Assembly (NCBI GenBank): GCA_963811585.1
Contig: CAWERR010000006.1
Span: forward strand, 124,001-188,000
Reading direction: 5' to 3'
DNA length: 64,000 nucleotides
Source of the DNA: JACDHG01 sp963811585
GTDB lineage: Bacteria; Actinomycetota; Actinomycetes; Propionibacteriales; Nocardioidaceae
The notes under the pieces are model-generated. The model was not told where the DNA came from. It made no database searches and saw nothing but the letters and a program-made list of their open reading frames with translations. Both the position numbers and the translations under genes were made by a program. Shown piece after piece: positions 28,621 to 37,309 of the stretch (position 1 is the first letter of the stretch; every line of letters begins with the position of its first letter).

Positions 28621-29229
28621 ATGTTCGTCCAGGTGATTCAAGGCCAGATAGCCGACCCGGCAGCGGCCAAGGCCGCGCTCGAGCGGTGGACACAGAACCT
28701 CGCCCCCGACGCCGCCGGCTGGCTCGGCACTACGGCGGGCGTCACGGAGAACGGCGCGTTCATCGCACTGGCTCGTTTCGAGTCTGAGGAGGACGCCCGG
28801 CGCAACAGCGACCGACCCGAGCAGGGGGAGTGGTGGGCTGAAACCTCCGAGATCTTCACCAGCGAGCCGATCTTCCACGACAGCACAGTCGTCACAGTGG
28901 ACGCGATCGGCGATGCCGACCAAGCCGGCTTCGTTCAGATCATCCAGGGACGCAGCAGCGACCCGGAGCGAGTCCGAGAGCTCATGTCGAGTGACTCGGG
29001 GAGGTGGGCAGAGTTTCGGCCGGACATCATCACCAGCCTGGCCGCTGAGTACGACGGCGGCGCCTACACCACGGCGCTCTACTTCACGTCCGAGAAGGAG
29101 GCACGCGAGGGAGAGCGCAAGGAGGTCCCGCCGGAGCTGAAGGCGGAGATGGAAGAGATGGACGCGCTGAGCGTCGGTGAGCCCGACTTCTTCGACCTCA
29201 GGGAGCCCTGGCTCTACTCCCCGCGGTGA
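28621..29229 (+). CDS. Protein with two tandem ferredoxin-like (ABM-type) domains
   Basis: A 202-residue protein that is an internal duplication. MFVQVIQGQIADPAAAKAAL opens the first domain, and GFVQIIQGRSSDPERVRELM opens the second at about residue 104. Each half has the beta-alpha-beta pattern of dimeric alpha/beta-barrel proteins. It is cytosolic, with no catalytic residues obvious. The start follows GGAAGGGG. I recognise the domain shape, not a function. Confidence 0.75.
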   Translation: MFVQVIQGQIADPAAAKAALERWTQNLAPDAAGWLGTTAGVTENGAFIALARFESEEDARRNSDRPEQGEWWAETSEIFTSEPIFHDSTVVTVDAIGDADQAGFVQIIQGRSSDPERVRELMSSDSGRWAEFRPDIITSLAAEYDGGAYTTALYFTSEKEAREGERKEVPPELKAEMEEMDALSVGEPDFFDLREPWLYSPR

Positions 29230-29231
29230 CT

Positions 29232-29258
29232 CGCCAGCAACCGCTGGCGGGCTAGCCC
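29232..29258. terminator. Bidirectional terminator-like hairpin between convergent genes
   Basis: CGCCAGC-AACC-GCTGGCG (29232-29249) is a perfect 7-bp stem in the 22-bp gap between convergent genes. It is followed by the palindrome GGGCTAGCCC, which includes the minus-strand stop codon. Confidence 0.55.
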
Positions 29259-30016
29259 CAGTGCGACAGGTCCCGACCTAGCCAGGCCGCCAACGCTTCG
29301 TTGTGCGGGCGGAAGTGTTCGGCCAGCCGGTGGTGCGTGTCTGGCGACAGGGGTGGGTAGCTCGCCGGCTCTGGTTTCGTCTTGCCGAGGTTGAGCCGAT
29401 AAGGGTTCGCCCACCGGGGCTGGATCGTCGCTGCTGGCTCGACTGCGATGTCGAGGAAGGTGAACAGGTCTTCAAGACTGCGCACGCGCTGCTCGGTGAG
29501 ATCCTCGAGGAGCAGGACGTGGAGCCGGTTGCGCCCGTACGCCGCTTCGAAGACCCGTAGCTGTTCGAGGTAGTGGCCGCGATCCACGTAGGAATGTCTG
29601 GCGCGGCCGTCCTTGTCGTCAGAGGCGAGCCGGGACGCCTCCAGGTCGATCGCCTCTTCGAACGTCGGCACCTGGTCACGGCCCAAACGACGCGAGTGCC
29701 AGTAGTGGGAGTAGGCACGCTTGGCCGGATCTCGAAGGATCGCGACCATCCGGGCTTCGGGCAGGCTGTCGATCAGCCGCTGACGGCTGGTCGTGTCGTA
29801 GAGGTAGATCGGGGTGGACTCACCCGCGTGCACCTGCCTGGGTCCCGGCGTGAACTGCTCTGCATACCAGCCGAGGCCACGGTCCCAGTGCCGGTCGAAG
29901 AAGTGCAGCTCTTTCGGCCGGGACATGAAGACCTGCGGATGGTCACGCAGCATCCGGTGCAGCGTCGACGTGCCGCACTTTTGCGCGCCCACGATGACGA
30001 AGGTGGGGAGCGACAT
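29252..30016 (-). CDS. PAPS-dependent sulfotransferase
   Basis: A 254-residue sulfotransferase-1/3-type protein. FVIVGAQKCGTSTLHRMLRD is the 5'-phosphosulfate-binding loop with its lysine. KELHFFDRHWDRGLGWYAEQ is typical of the heparan/lipid sulfotransferase group. MVAILRDPAKRAYSHYWHSR is the 3'-phosphate-binding RDP...S motif, and RLHVLLLEDL ends the core. It uses PAPS in the cytosol, with acceptor unknown. The start at 30016 is set by the fold, since longer upstream frames have no family match. The other sulfotransferase (18005) belongs to a different subgroup. Confidence 0.9.
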   Translation of the reverse strand: MSLPTFVIVGAQKCGTSTLHRMLRDHPQVFMSRPKELHFFDRHWDRGLGWYAEQFTPGPRQVHAGESTPIYLYDTTSRQRLIDSLPEARMVAILRDPAKRAYSHYWHSRRLGRDQVPTFEEAIDLEASRLASDDKDGRARHSYVDRGHYLEQLRVFEAAYGRNRLHVLLLEDLTEQRVRSLEDLFTFLDIAVEPAATIQPRWANPYRLNLGKTKPEPASYPPLSPDTHHRLAEHFRPHNEALAAWLGRDLSHWG

Positions 30017-30120
30017 CGATGGTCCTGTCCGCCGGTCACAAGGTAACGCGCCCGTCCCTGCGGGGCGGCCACGCCGGCCCGACCCTAACATCTTGCAGAA
30101 TGAGCGGGCCGTAAGCAGAG

Positions 30121-31224
30121 TCAGGCGACGAGCTTGGCCCAGGTGTCGGCTCCGACGGTGCCGTCGGCGGTCAGTCCGCTCGCACTCTGGAACGACGTAA
30201 CGGCTGACCGCGTGCCGCTGCCGAAGACGCCGTCGACGCTCACCGCGTAGCCTCGCGCCGACAGCGCGGTCTGGGCGCCGCGGACTGCGTCGCCGGTGAC
30301 CCCTTGAGAAACCGTGGCGATGAGACGTTCCCAGGTGTTGGCCCCGATGATGCCGTCCGCCGTGAGGCCGTTCGCGCTCTGGAACGCCATCACGGCCGAC
30401 CTCGTGCCGCTGCCGAACGCGCCGTCGACGGTCAGCGAGTGACCACGGTGACGAAGCAGGTACTGAGCAGTGCTGACACGGAAGCCCGACGCTCCTTGCT
30501 GCAGCGTCGGCCAGGTGCGAGTTGGCGGGGGAGTCGACCCGAGCTTTGCGGCGACCGCACTGCGCAGCGCCGGAAGCTGGGCGTAGAACGCGTCGCCGGG
30601 GCATTCGGTGCTGAGGAAGTCACGGTGGCCGTACAACGCCGACGCCGGGACGGCATACGTCTGGCACAGGTACGCGCAGAGGTCGACGAGCTTGTCCCAC
30701 TGGGCTGATGGCGGAGTCGTCGACGTGTAGGTGCCTTCGTTCTCGATTCCGAGCGCTGTGGTGTTCTGACCGGTGCAGTGCGAACCCAACACGAACGTCG
30801 AACCGCCGGCAAGCGTTTCGAGGGTCCGATGCCGGCCTTCGGTGATGTAGCCGCCGCGGCTGACCGTGAAGTGCTGACCGGTGTCGATCCAGCCGCGGTC
30901 GAAGTGGGACTGCTGGATGCTGCGCGAGAGTGCGAACGCATGCGTCTGCGAGTAGTCGGTCGAGTTCGGTGTGGCGGTGTGGTGGATGAGGATCTTCGAC
31001 GGCCGGTGATTGTTGATGCTGATCGCGCTGCGCGCTGCCTGGGCTCCCCAGGTGGCACAGCTGGAAATGCTCGGCATCGTGACGGCGCCTGCTGATGGGG
31101 CTCGGGCGATCTCGAAGCCGCCGATGGCGGCCGCGGCGCCCAGCGTCACGGCGCCGCGAAGCAACGTGCGCCGGGAGACCGCCGGCGCGTCGGGAACAGG
31201 AATGGGCGGGCGTCGGTCGTTCAC
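30121..31224 (-). CDS. Tat-exported N-acetylmuramoyl-L-alanine amidase with two peptidoglycan-binding domains
   Basis: A 367-residue protein. The N terminus carries a twin-arginine signal (VSRRTLLRGAVTLGAAAA). The amidase_2/PGRP domain follows: ILIHHTATPN gives the first zinc histidine, then GWIDTGQHFTVSRGG and HCTGQNTTALGIENEG, and GHRDFLSTECPGDAFY supplies the second histidine and the cysteine. Two PG_binding_1 repeats follow (SLTVDGAFGSGTRSAVMAFQ and VSVDGVFGSGTRSAVTSFQ). It cleaves the amide between MurNAc and L-Ala outside the cell. A monocistronic gene. Confidence 0.93.
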   Translation of the reverse strand: MNDRRPPIPVPDAPAVSRRTLLRGAVTLGAAAAIGGFEIARAPSAGAVTMPSISSCATWGAQAARSAISINNHRPSKILIHHTATPNSTDYSQTHAFALSRSIQQSHFDRGWIDTGQHFTVSRGGYITEGRHRTLETLAGGSTFVLGSHCTGQNTTALGIENEGTYTSTTPPSAQWDKLVDLCAYLCQTYAVPASALYGHRDFLSTECPGDAFYAQLPALRSAVAAKLGSTPPPTRTWPTLQQGASGFRVSTAQYLLRHRGHSLTVDGAFGSGTRSAVMAFQSANGLTADGIIGANTWERLIATVSQGVTGDAVRGAQTALSARGYAVSVDGVFGSGTRSAVTSFQSASGLTADGTVGADTWAKLVA

Positions 31225-31269
31225 GGCGGTGTCCTCACGGGTGCGGTGTGGTGTTACCTCGCAAGCACC

Positions 31270-32496
31270 CTAGCGGGCTGGGAGTATGTGTCCGGATACG
31301 TCGCCGAGCGTGATCCGCGCACCGTTGGGGCCAGGCGCCCAGCCCGTGATGGTGACAATGTCACCATCCTCGAGGAAGCCTCGTTGGCTGCCGTCCTCGA
31401 GCGTGAGCGGTTCGGAGCCGTTCCACGTGAGCTCGAGCAGGCTGCCGAACGTCGTACGCTCCGCGCCGCTCACGGTGCCTGAGGCGAACAGGTCACCGAC
31501 ACGCAGACTCGCGCCGTTGACTGTCAGGTGCGCCAGCATCTGCGCTGGCGACCAGTACATGTCGCGGAACTCAGGTGAGCTCACCAAGGTGCCGTTGATG
31601 CGAACCTCGAGATGAAGGTCGAGGCCGAACGCGTCGCGATCGGTCTCCCCCTGGAGATAGGGGAGCACCGCCGGGTCTTGTCCCGGTAGCTCCACCTCGG
31701 CCTCGGAAAGCGCTTCGAAGGGCACGACCCACGCGGAGATACTCGTCGCGAACGACTTGCCGAGGAACGGACCGAGTGGCACGTACTCCCAGGCCTGGAT
31801 GTCGCGGGCACTCCAGTCGTTCAGGATGACCACGCCGAACAGGTGTGCGCGCGCGTCGCGGACCGAGACAGCCGTACCGCGCTCGGTCGGGCCTCCCACG
31901 ACGAACCCGACCTCGCACTCGATGTCCAGCGTGGTGCTCGGCCCGAACGGCGGCACACCGTCAGCACCAGGTCGCCTCTGACCCGTCGGCCGTACGACGT
32001 CTGAGCCACTGACCACGACGGTCCCCGCGCGACCGTGATAGCCGATCGGAAGGTGCTTCCAGTTGGGCGGCAGGCCGGGGGAGTCCGGTCGGAACATCTT
32101 GCCGACGTTGGAGGCGTGGACCTCGCTGGCGTAGAAGTCGACGTAGTCGGCAACCTCCACCGGCAGGTGCATCCTGACCGAGTCCACCGGGTGCAGCAGC
32201 CGGCTCACCAGCTCACGGTGTGCGTCGTCGGTGACCAGAGCCCGGACCCAGGCGCGGATCTCACTGCATTCGTCGCCACCTAGGGCGACCAAGTCGTTCA
32301 GCCGGTTTCGCGCGAAGACATGGGCGTGCCGGTGGCCGAGCGCCGTGGCCGCCTCGGCAAGGTCAAGGACCTGGTCGCCGATGCGGACTCCGACGCGCGG
32401 CTCGACGTCCTCCCGCGAGAAGACGCCGTAGGGGAGGGTCTCGACGCCGTAGTCGGCACCGTCGGGTAATCCGAGCAGCTCGGTGAGCCAGGTCAT
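31270..32496 (-). CDS. fahA: Fumarylacetoacetase
   Basis: A 408-residue protein with the fumarylacetoacetase layout: an N-terminal SH3-like part (YGVFSREDVEPRVGVRIGDQ), then the catalytic domain with DFYASEVHASNVGKMFRPDS, NWKHLPIGYHGRAGTVVVSG, the metal ligands in LDIECEVGFVVGG and NDWSARDIQAWEYVPLGPFL. It hydrolyses fumarylacetoacetate to fumarate and acetoacetate, the last step of tyrosine breakdown. ATG 32496 overlaps the stop of the preceding gene by 4 nt. With the divergent hmgA, it forms the homogentisate module. Maleylacetoacetate isomerase is not in the window. Confidence 0.95.
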   Translation of the reverse strand: MTWLTELLGLPDGADYGVETLPYGVFSREDVEPRVGVRIGDQVLDLAEAATALGHRHAHVFARNRLNDLVALGGDECSEIRAWVRALVTDDAHRELVSRLLHPVDSVRMHLPVEVADYVDFYASEVHASNVGKMFRPDSPGLPPNWKHLPIGYHGRAGTVVVSGSDVVRPTGQRRPGADGVPPFGPSTTLDIECEVGFVVGGPTERGTAVSVRDARAHLFGVVILNDWSARDIQAWEYVPLGPFLGKSFATSISAWVVPFEALSEAEVELPGQDPAVLPYLQGETDRDAFGLDLHLEVRINGTLVSSPEFRDMYWSPAQMLAHLTVNGASLRVGDLFASGTVSGAERTTFGSLLELTWNGSEPLTLEDGSQRGFLEDGDIVTITGWAPGPNGARITLGDVSGHILPAR

Positions 32497-33326
32497 CGGG
32501 GCTCCAGCTCCAGGATCAGCAAACCAAGCTCGATCAGATCCGCGACCGGGTCGTCGACACCGCAGCAGCCGAAGGACACAAACGCCCGTCGCACCGCGAC
32601 GACGTCGGCCGCCGACCACGTGTGCACCTCGTTAACAAGTCGTGCAGCCTCACGCTGGCCCAAGATCGCAGCGATGTCGTCGTCGGGCACGTGTTGCGAC
32701 ACTGCATGCACGGCGACCAGCAGGTTGAGGAAGCCGTGATGCTCGAAGCCCGTTGCCTCGTCGCGGAACCGGACCGCATGGTGCAGCCCGGCGGTGAACT
32801 TCATTGGCGCGCCCGCGCGCACTGCAGACCCGACGACGCCCGCCAGGGTCGCTTCGTCGGGAAACGCCCCGGCCGTCGTGCCGCCGGTGCGGAACTTGCC
32901 GAGGTAGCGTCCGGCGGAATCGGCGATCGCGCGGAGGACGGCTGCTCCGTCGTCGTCCGCGCGCACCTCACACGCCACAAAGCAACCGTCGGGCACGGCC
33001 GGAAGCGGCTCGGTGTGAACGGGAAGGTCGAAGCCCAGCACCCGAACGCCGGGGATGCTTTCAGGACTTGCGGCCGTGCCGATGACGACGACGTCGATCG
33101 GCTCGGATCCGGTCGCCGCGTGCGCGGCCGCGAAGTCATTCCAACGGTCGACATGGACGAGCAACGGCCCGACGAAACGGCCCAGAGCAGATGCTCGGTA
33201 GCGCAGATGCTCGGTGATGGCCGTGGCCGGGTCGGCGTTGCCAGGCGGGAACATTGCGGCATCGTCGAGCAGTCGATCGAAGAGCCCCGCAGGCGCAGCG
33301 GTGGCCGGGTCTACGGGCGTCAGCAC
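32493..33326 (-). CDS. Conserved protein of the homogentisate operon, function unknown
   Basis: A 277-residue protein beginning LTPVDPATAAPAGLFDRLLD, then DAAMFPPGNADPATAITEHL. It continues with an alternating alpha/beta pattern (VRVLGFDLPVHTEPLPAV; LGKFRTGGTTAGAFPDEATL) and a C-terminal helical part with HHAVRFRDEATGFEHHGFLN. It looks like a TIM-barrel-type enzyme, but I do not recognise a named family. Coupling to fahA by a 4-nt overlap and divergence from hmgA (32 bp) tie it to tyrosine catabolism. The start GTG 33326 is chosen to leave room for the divergent promoter. Confidence 0.75.
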   Translation of the reverse strand: MLTPVDPATAAPAGLFDRLLDDAAMFPPGNADPATAITEHLRYRASALGRFVGPLLVHVDRWNDFAAAHAATGSEPIDVVVIGTAASPESIPGVRVLGFDLPVHTEPLPAVPDGCFVACEVRADDDGAAVLRAIADSAGRYLGKFRTGGTTAGAFPDEATLAGVVGSAVRAGAPMKFTAGLHHAVRFRDEATGFEHHGFLNLLVAVHAVSQHVPDDDIAAILGQREAARLVNEVHTWSAADVVAVRRAFVSFGCCGVDDPVADLIELGLLILELEPR

Positions 33327-33358
33327 GTCAGCACCGTACTGCACGGCTGTGGCAGTGT

Positions 33359-34606
33359 ATGGGGGTGGCGCATTACCGGTCCGTGGGCTCGGTCCCACCA
33401 AAGAGACACACCCAGCATCGACCCGATGGCGAGTCGCTGGCATTCGAAGAGCTGATGGGAGAGGAGGGCTTCTCGTCCGACTCGTCGCTGCTGTACCACC
33501 GCAACCTGCCGTCGCGGATCGTGCGGTCTGAGATCTGGGAGATCGCCGGCCTCGGCACCACTCCCAACCATCCGCTGAAACCGCTGCACCTGAAGCTGCA
33601 CGAGCTGTTCGATCCCGACTCGGTCAGCGAGATCGACGTTGTCTCGGGACGTCGGCTCGTGTTGGGCAACTCCGACGTACGCATTTCGTATGTCGTCGCC
33701 GGTGCGACGTCACCGTTGTATCGCAACGGGATCGGCGACGAGTGCTGTTATGTCGAGCGCGGCCAGGCCTGGGTCGAGACGATCTTCGGCTCGTTCGAGG
33801 TCGGCCAGGGCGACTACGTGATCATCCCGAGGGCGACCACGCACCGATGGATCCCATCGGGTGACGACGAGCCGTTGCGGGTCTACTGCATCGAGGCCAA
33901 CTCACACATCACGCCGCCGAAGCGGTACCTGTCGCGGTTCGGCCAGCTGCTCGAGCATGCGCCGTACTGCGAACGCGACCTGCGGCCACCGGACGGCCCG
34001 CTCCTCGCCACCGATGTCGGCGCCGAGCCGGACGCGGAGACTGACGTTTACATCAAGCATCGAGGCGCTGGCCCGGGTGGTGTCGTGGGCACGGTCTTCA
34101 CCTACCCGTTCCACCCGTTCGACGTGATCGGCTGGGACGGCTGCCTTTACCCGTACGTATTCAACGTGTCGGACTTCGAGCCGATCACCGGGCGCGTGCA
34201 CCAGCCACCGCCAGTGCACCAGGTGTTCGAGGCCTGGAACTTCGTGATCTGCAACTTCGTGCCGCGCAAGGTCGACTACCACCCGCTCTCGATCCCCGTG
34301 CCGTACTACCACTCGAACGTCGACAGCGACGAGATCATGTTCTACGTCGACGGCGACTACGAGGCGCGTAAGGGCTCGGGCATCGGCAAGGGCTCGATCA
34401 CCGTCCACCCGGGCGGCCATGCGCACGGGCCGCAGACAGGCGCGTACGAGAAGTCCATCGGGGTCGAGTACTTCGACGAGCTCGCGGTGATGGTCGACAC
34501 GTTCAAGCCACTCGAGCTCGGAGAAGCGGGCCTCGCCAGCGACGACGGCGCCTACGCCTGGTCCTGGGCGAAGAACACCGGTGCCGCGCCCGATGCGAGC
34601 GGGTAG
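33359..34606 (+). CDS. hmgA: Homogentisate 1,2-dioxygenase
   Basis: A 415-residue protein beginning with HYRSVGSVPPKRHTQHR, as in bacterial homogentisate dioxygenases. The cupin core contains YVERGQAWVETIFGSFEVGQ. The iron site is formed by YYHSNVDSDEIMFYVDGDYE and HPGGHAHGPQTG, and VIGWDGCLYPYVFNVSDFEP is a family signature. It opens the aromatic ring of homogentisate with oxygen to give maleylacetoacetate. It is divergent from the fahA operon, so the two transcripts probably share regulation. No IclR-type regulator is adjacent. Confidence 0.95.
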   Translation: MGVAHYRSVGSVPPKRHTQHRPDGESLAFEELMGEEGFSSDSSLLYHRNLPSRIVRSEIWEIAGLGTTPNHPLKPLHLKLHELFDPDSVSEIDVVSGRRLVLGNSDVRISYVVAGATSPLYRNGIGDECCYVERGQAWVETIFGSFEVGQGDYVIIPRATTHRWIPSGDDEPLRVYCIEANSHITPPKRYLSRFGQLLEHAPYCERDLRPPDGPLLATDVGAEPDAETDVYIKHRGAGPGGVVGTVFTYPFHPFDVIGWDGCLYPYVFNVSDFEPITGRVHQPPPVHQVFEAWNFVICNFVPRKVDYHPLSIPVPYYHSNVDSDEIMFYVDGDYEARKGSGIGKGSITVHPGGHAHGPQTGAYEKSIGVEYFDELAVMVDTFKPLELGEAGLASDDGAYAWSWAKNTGAAPDASG

Positions 34607-34720
34607 CCGGAACTACCAGGGAGACACCCACCTGCGCAAGGCCTGACACTTCAACCGGCGTACTAAGGTTTCGGTGTGGCTCGCGCGAGTCATCGTCCAG
34701 AGCGTTGATCGGAGAGGTGC

Positions 34721-35323
34721 GTGGCTGAGCGGCCCCTCGAGGTCACCGACCGAATCCTCACCCTGCCGAACATCCTGAGCATTGCGCGGTTGTGCGGGGT
34801 GCCCTTGTTCCTGTGGCTCGTGCTCGTGCCGGAGGCAGACGGCTGGGCGCTCGCGCTGCTGATGGTGGCGGGTATCACCGACTGGTTGGACGGCAAGCTC
34901 GCCCGGGTCCTCAACCAGATGTCGAAGCTCGGACAAATCCTCGACCCAGTCGCCGACCGCTGCTACATCCTCGCAGTCGTCATCGGTCTCGCTCTGCGCG
35001 ACATCATCCCGTGGTGGCTCGCGGTGCTGCTGCCGCTGCGTGACGTCTTCTTGTTCGCGCTCGTCCCGTTCCTGCGGACCCGGGGGTTCAGCGCCCTGCC
35101 CGTGCATTTCCTCGGCAAGGCCGCTACCGCCAGCCTCCTCTACGCGTTCCCGCTGCTCCTGCTCGGTGACGGCGAAGGGAGGCTCGAGACGCTCGCCGAC
35201 GTCTTCGGGTGGGCGTTCGCGATCTGGGGGACCGGCTTGTACTGGTGGGCCGGGTTCCTGTACGCCTACCAGGTGACTCAGCTGTTGCGGGTTCCGCGAG
35301 AGGTCGTGGACAACCCCGCATGA
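34721..35323 (+). CDS. CDP-alcohol phosphatidyltransferase (PgsA-like)
   Basis: A 200-residue membrane protein with five to six helices. It carries the complete family motif D-G-x2-A-R-x8-G-x3-D-x3-D in TDWLDGKLARVLNQMSKLGQ followed by ILDPVADR. It joins a CDP-activated lipid to an alcohol such as glycerol phosphate or inositol phosphate. LPNILSIARL opens the first helix as in PgsA proteins. It heads the conserved cluster known in mycobacteria from Rv1822 (pgsA2) onward, and its stop overlaps the next start by 4 nt. The exact lipid product is not certain. Confidence 0.9.
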   Translation: MAERPLEVTDRILTLPNILSIARLCGVPLFLWLVLVPEADGWALALLMVAGITDWLDGKLARVLNQMSKLGQILDPVADRCYILAVVIGLALRDIIPWWLAVLLPLRDVFLFALVPFLRTRGFSALPVHFLGKAATASLLYAFPLLLLGDGEGRLETLADVFGWAFAIWGTGLYWWAGFLYAYQVTQLLRVPREVVDNPA

Positions 35324-36168
35324 CAGACGCCGAGCAGCCGCCGCCGGGTAGGTCGACCACCCCTCCGACATACGTGGGGCTGCTCACGCAGGTCATGTCC
35401 AACACCCTCGACGAGGACTACGAGGCGGTGGCCGCGCAACGCAAAGCCGACGGCGAGCCCCAGCGCAGGCCGTCGCGGATCGGCCTCGTCGTGGTCGTCT
35501 GCCTGTTCGGGCTGATGATCGGGGTGTCCGCGCTGCAGACCGAGCAGGATCGGCCTCAGGAAGTCGCCGAGCGCGGCGAGCTGATCGACCTCATCAACCT
35601 GCGAGACCAGCGGTATGACGACCTCCGTGGCCAGTTGAGCACCCTGCAGGCCGAGGTCACGGGACTCCAGGGCCGCGTCCTCGACGAGACGCTCGACGAC
35701 CAAGCCCAGAACGACCGGCTCGAGGCGCTTGGCATCGACGCCGGCACGCTGGCCGTGACTGGGCCAGGGGTGACGGTCACCGTGGACAACGCGCCCCCGG
35801 GCTCCAGTGACCCTGGCGGCACGATTCTCGACAAGGACCTCCGCCTGCTCGTCAACGCGCTGTGGACAGCCGGCGCTGAAGCGGTGTCCCTTGACGGACA
35901 CCGGCTGACGTCGTTGACAGCGATCCGGTTCGCCGGGCAGGCCATCACGGTCGACTACCGGTCCCTGAGCCCGCCCTACGTCATCCAGGCTGTCGGCGAC
36001 CCGGATACGCTGCCAGCGCGCTTGATGGAGACCCGAGGTGGACAGATCTGGCTCGGCCTCGAGTCCAACTTCGGCATCAGGTTCGACACGGAGACGAAGG
36101 ACAGGGTGACGGTGCCTGCTGACCCGAAAGATCAGCTGCTGTATGCGGAGCCGGCGGTGTCGCGATGA
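35320..36168 (+). CDS. DUF881 protein (Rv1823-like)
   Basis: A 282-residue bitopic membrane protein: a cytoplasmic start, one membrane segment (RIGLVVVVCLFGLMIGVSAL), a coiled-coil-like stretch (LRGQLSTLQAEVTGLQGRVL), and the DUF881 domain with ALGIDAGTLAVTGPGVTVTV, GTILDKDLRLLVNALWTAGA and PPYVIQAVGDPDTLPARL. The function is unknown, and the family is widespread in Gram-positive bacteria near cell-envelope genes. It overlaps its neighbours by 4 nt on both sides, within a tight operon. A paralogue is encoded two genes downstream. Confidence 0.88.
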   Translation: MTDAEQPPPGRSTTPPTYVGLLTQVMSNTLDEDYEAVAAQRKADGEPQRRPSRIGLVVVVCLFGLMIGVSALQTEQDRPQEVAERGELIDLINLRDQRYDDLRGQLSTLQAEVTGLQGRVLDETLDDQAQNDRLEALGIDAGTLAVTGPGVTVTVDNAPPGSSDPGGTILDKDLRLLVNALWTAGAEAVSLDGHRLTSLTAIRFAGQAITVDYRSLSPPYVIQAVGDPDTLPARLMETRGGQIWLGLESNFGIRFDTETKDRVTVPADPKDQLLYAEPAVSR

Positions 36169-36497
36169 TTGCGATCGTCGGCCTCCTGATCGGCGTCCTC
36201 GCCGGCCTGTTGCTCGAGCCTTCTGTGCCCGTGTCGTTGCAGCCCTACCTGCCCATCGCGGTCGTTGCTGCCCTCGACGCAGTGTTCGGCGGTCTCCGGG
36301 CGTTCCTCGACGGCATCTTCGACGACAAGGTGTTCGTCGTCTCGTTCATCTCCAACGTGCTGATTGCCGCGCTCATCGTCTACCTCGGTGATCAGCTTGG
36401 CGTCGGTGGGCAGCTCTCGACCGGCGTCATCGTCGTACTCGGCATCCGGATCTTCTCCAATGTCGCCGCCATCCGTCGTCACCTCTTCCACGCCTGA
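36165..36497 (+). CDS. sbp: Small basic protein (DUF1290, Sbp family)
   Basis: A 110-residue protein with three membrane segments: IAIVGLLIGVLAGLLLEPSV, the middle PYLPIAVVAALDAVFGGLRA, and FISNVLIAALIVYLGDQLGV with a following short helix. The central LDAVFGGLRA and the end RIFSNVAAIRRHLF are hallmarks of the DUF1290 family. It sits between two DUF881 genes, the constant arrangement for this family. The role is unknown and probably linked to envelope growth. Confidence 0.9.
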   Translation: MIAIVGLLIGVLAGLLLEPSVPVSLQPYLPIAVVAALDAVFGGLRAFLDGIFDDKVFVVSFISNVLIAALIVYLGDQLGVGGQLSTGVIVVLGIRIFSNVAAIRRHLFHA

Positions 36498-36501
36498 GCC
36501 G

Positions 36502-37290
36502 ATGCCAGATCCCACCGACTCCACCCCGCCCCCACAAGGTGGCACGCTGCCCGCTGGAACCGATGAACCACAGCCGCCTGCTGTGACCCGGCTGCTGCGC
36601 GCCGGCGGGCGGCCCAACCGTGGGCAGGTGGTCGTGGCGGTGCTTCTCGCGTTTGTGGGGTTCGCTGCCGCGGTCCAGATCCAGCTTGTCAACGACGATG
36701 GAGACTTCAGCGGGCAGCGGCGATCCGACCTGGTGGCACTGCTCGACTCCTTGTCGAGCGCAGCCGAGCGCACCGAGGCGCAGATCGAAGACCTAGAGGC
36801 GGCCCGCGAAGAGCTCACGACTAGCAGCCAGCGGCGGCAGGCGGCACTGGAGGCAGGCCGCAACCAGCTCGACGTGCTCGGCATCCTGACCGGCACGGTT
36901 GCAGCCACGGGTCCGGGCGTCAGGGTCACCGTGACCGACAACGACGGTGCAGTCGCTGCCCCCAGCCTGCTCAACGGCGTGGAGGAGCTGCGGGACGCCG
37001 GAGCGGAGGCCATCGAGATCAACGACCAGGTACGCATCGTCGCCTCGACGTCGTTCACGGAGCAAGACGGCCAGATCCTCGTTGGCGGCACCGCCTTGCG
37101 GGCGCCGTACGTCATCGACGCGATAGGAGCGCCCAACACCCTGAGCGAGGCGATGGTGTTTCCGGGTGGGTTCAGCGACGAGATCGCCGAGCTCGGTGGG
37201 CAGACGGCCGTCGAAGAGGCCGACATCGTCCGCGTGGACTCATTGCACAAGATCGAGCAGCCTGAGTACTCTCAGCCGACCGACCGCTGA
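36502..37290 (+). CDS. DUF881 protein (Rv1825-like)
   Basis: A 262-residue protein with a proline-rich cytoplasmic start, a membrane segment (VVVAVLLAFVGFAAAVQIQL), a coiled-coil stretch (SAAERTEAQIEDLEAAREEL) and the DUF881 domain (LGILTGTVAATGPGVRVTVT, PSLLNGVEELRDAGAEAIEI). It is the second DUF881 of the cluster, about as similar to the first as in mycobacteria. The start is uncertain: ATG 36502 is used, and ATG 36460 inside sbp is possible. It precedes gcvH by 19 bp. Confidence 0.85.
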   Translation: MPDPTDSTPPPQGGTLPAGTDEPQPPAVTRLLRAGGRPNRGQVVVAVLLAFVGFAAAVQIQLVNDDGDFSGQRRSDLVALLDSLSSAAERTEAQIEDLEAAREELTTSSQRRQAALEAGRNQLDVLGILTGTVAATGPGVRVTVTDNDGAVAAPSLLNGVEELRDAGAEAIEINDQVRIVASTSFTEQDGQILVGGTALRAPYVIDAIGAPNTLSEAMVFPGGFSDEIAELGGQTAVEEADIVRVDSLHKIEQPEYSQPTDR

Positions 37291-37309
37291 CCCAGAAGGA
37301 GCGTATGTC

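Noticed and set aside
30017..30604. N-terminal extension of the sulfotransferase to 450 codons
   Set aside because: The extension is antisense to, or in the gap before, the amidase gene and has a low-complexity Arg-rich composition. The sulfotransferase fold starts at 30016.
34613..35371. Minus-strand open frame of 252 codons
   Set aside because: It is antisense to the phosphatidyltransferase gene, rich in Glu/Gln/Arg, with no domain.
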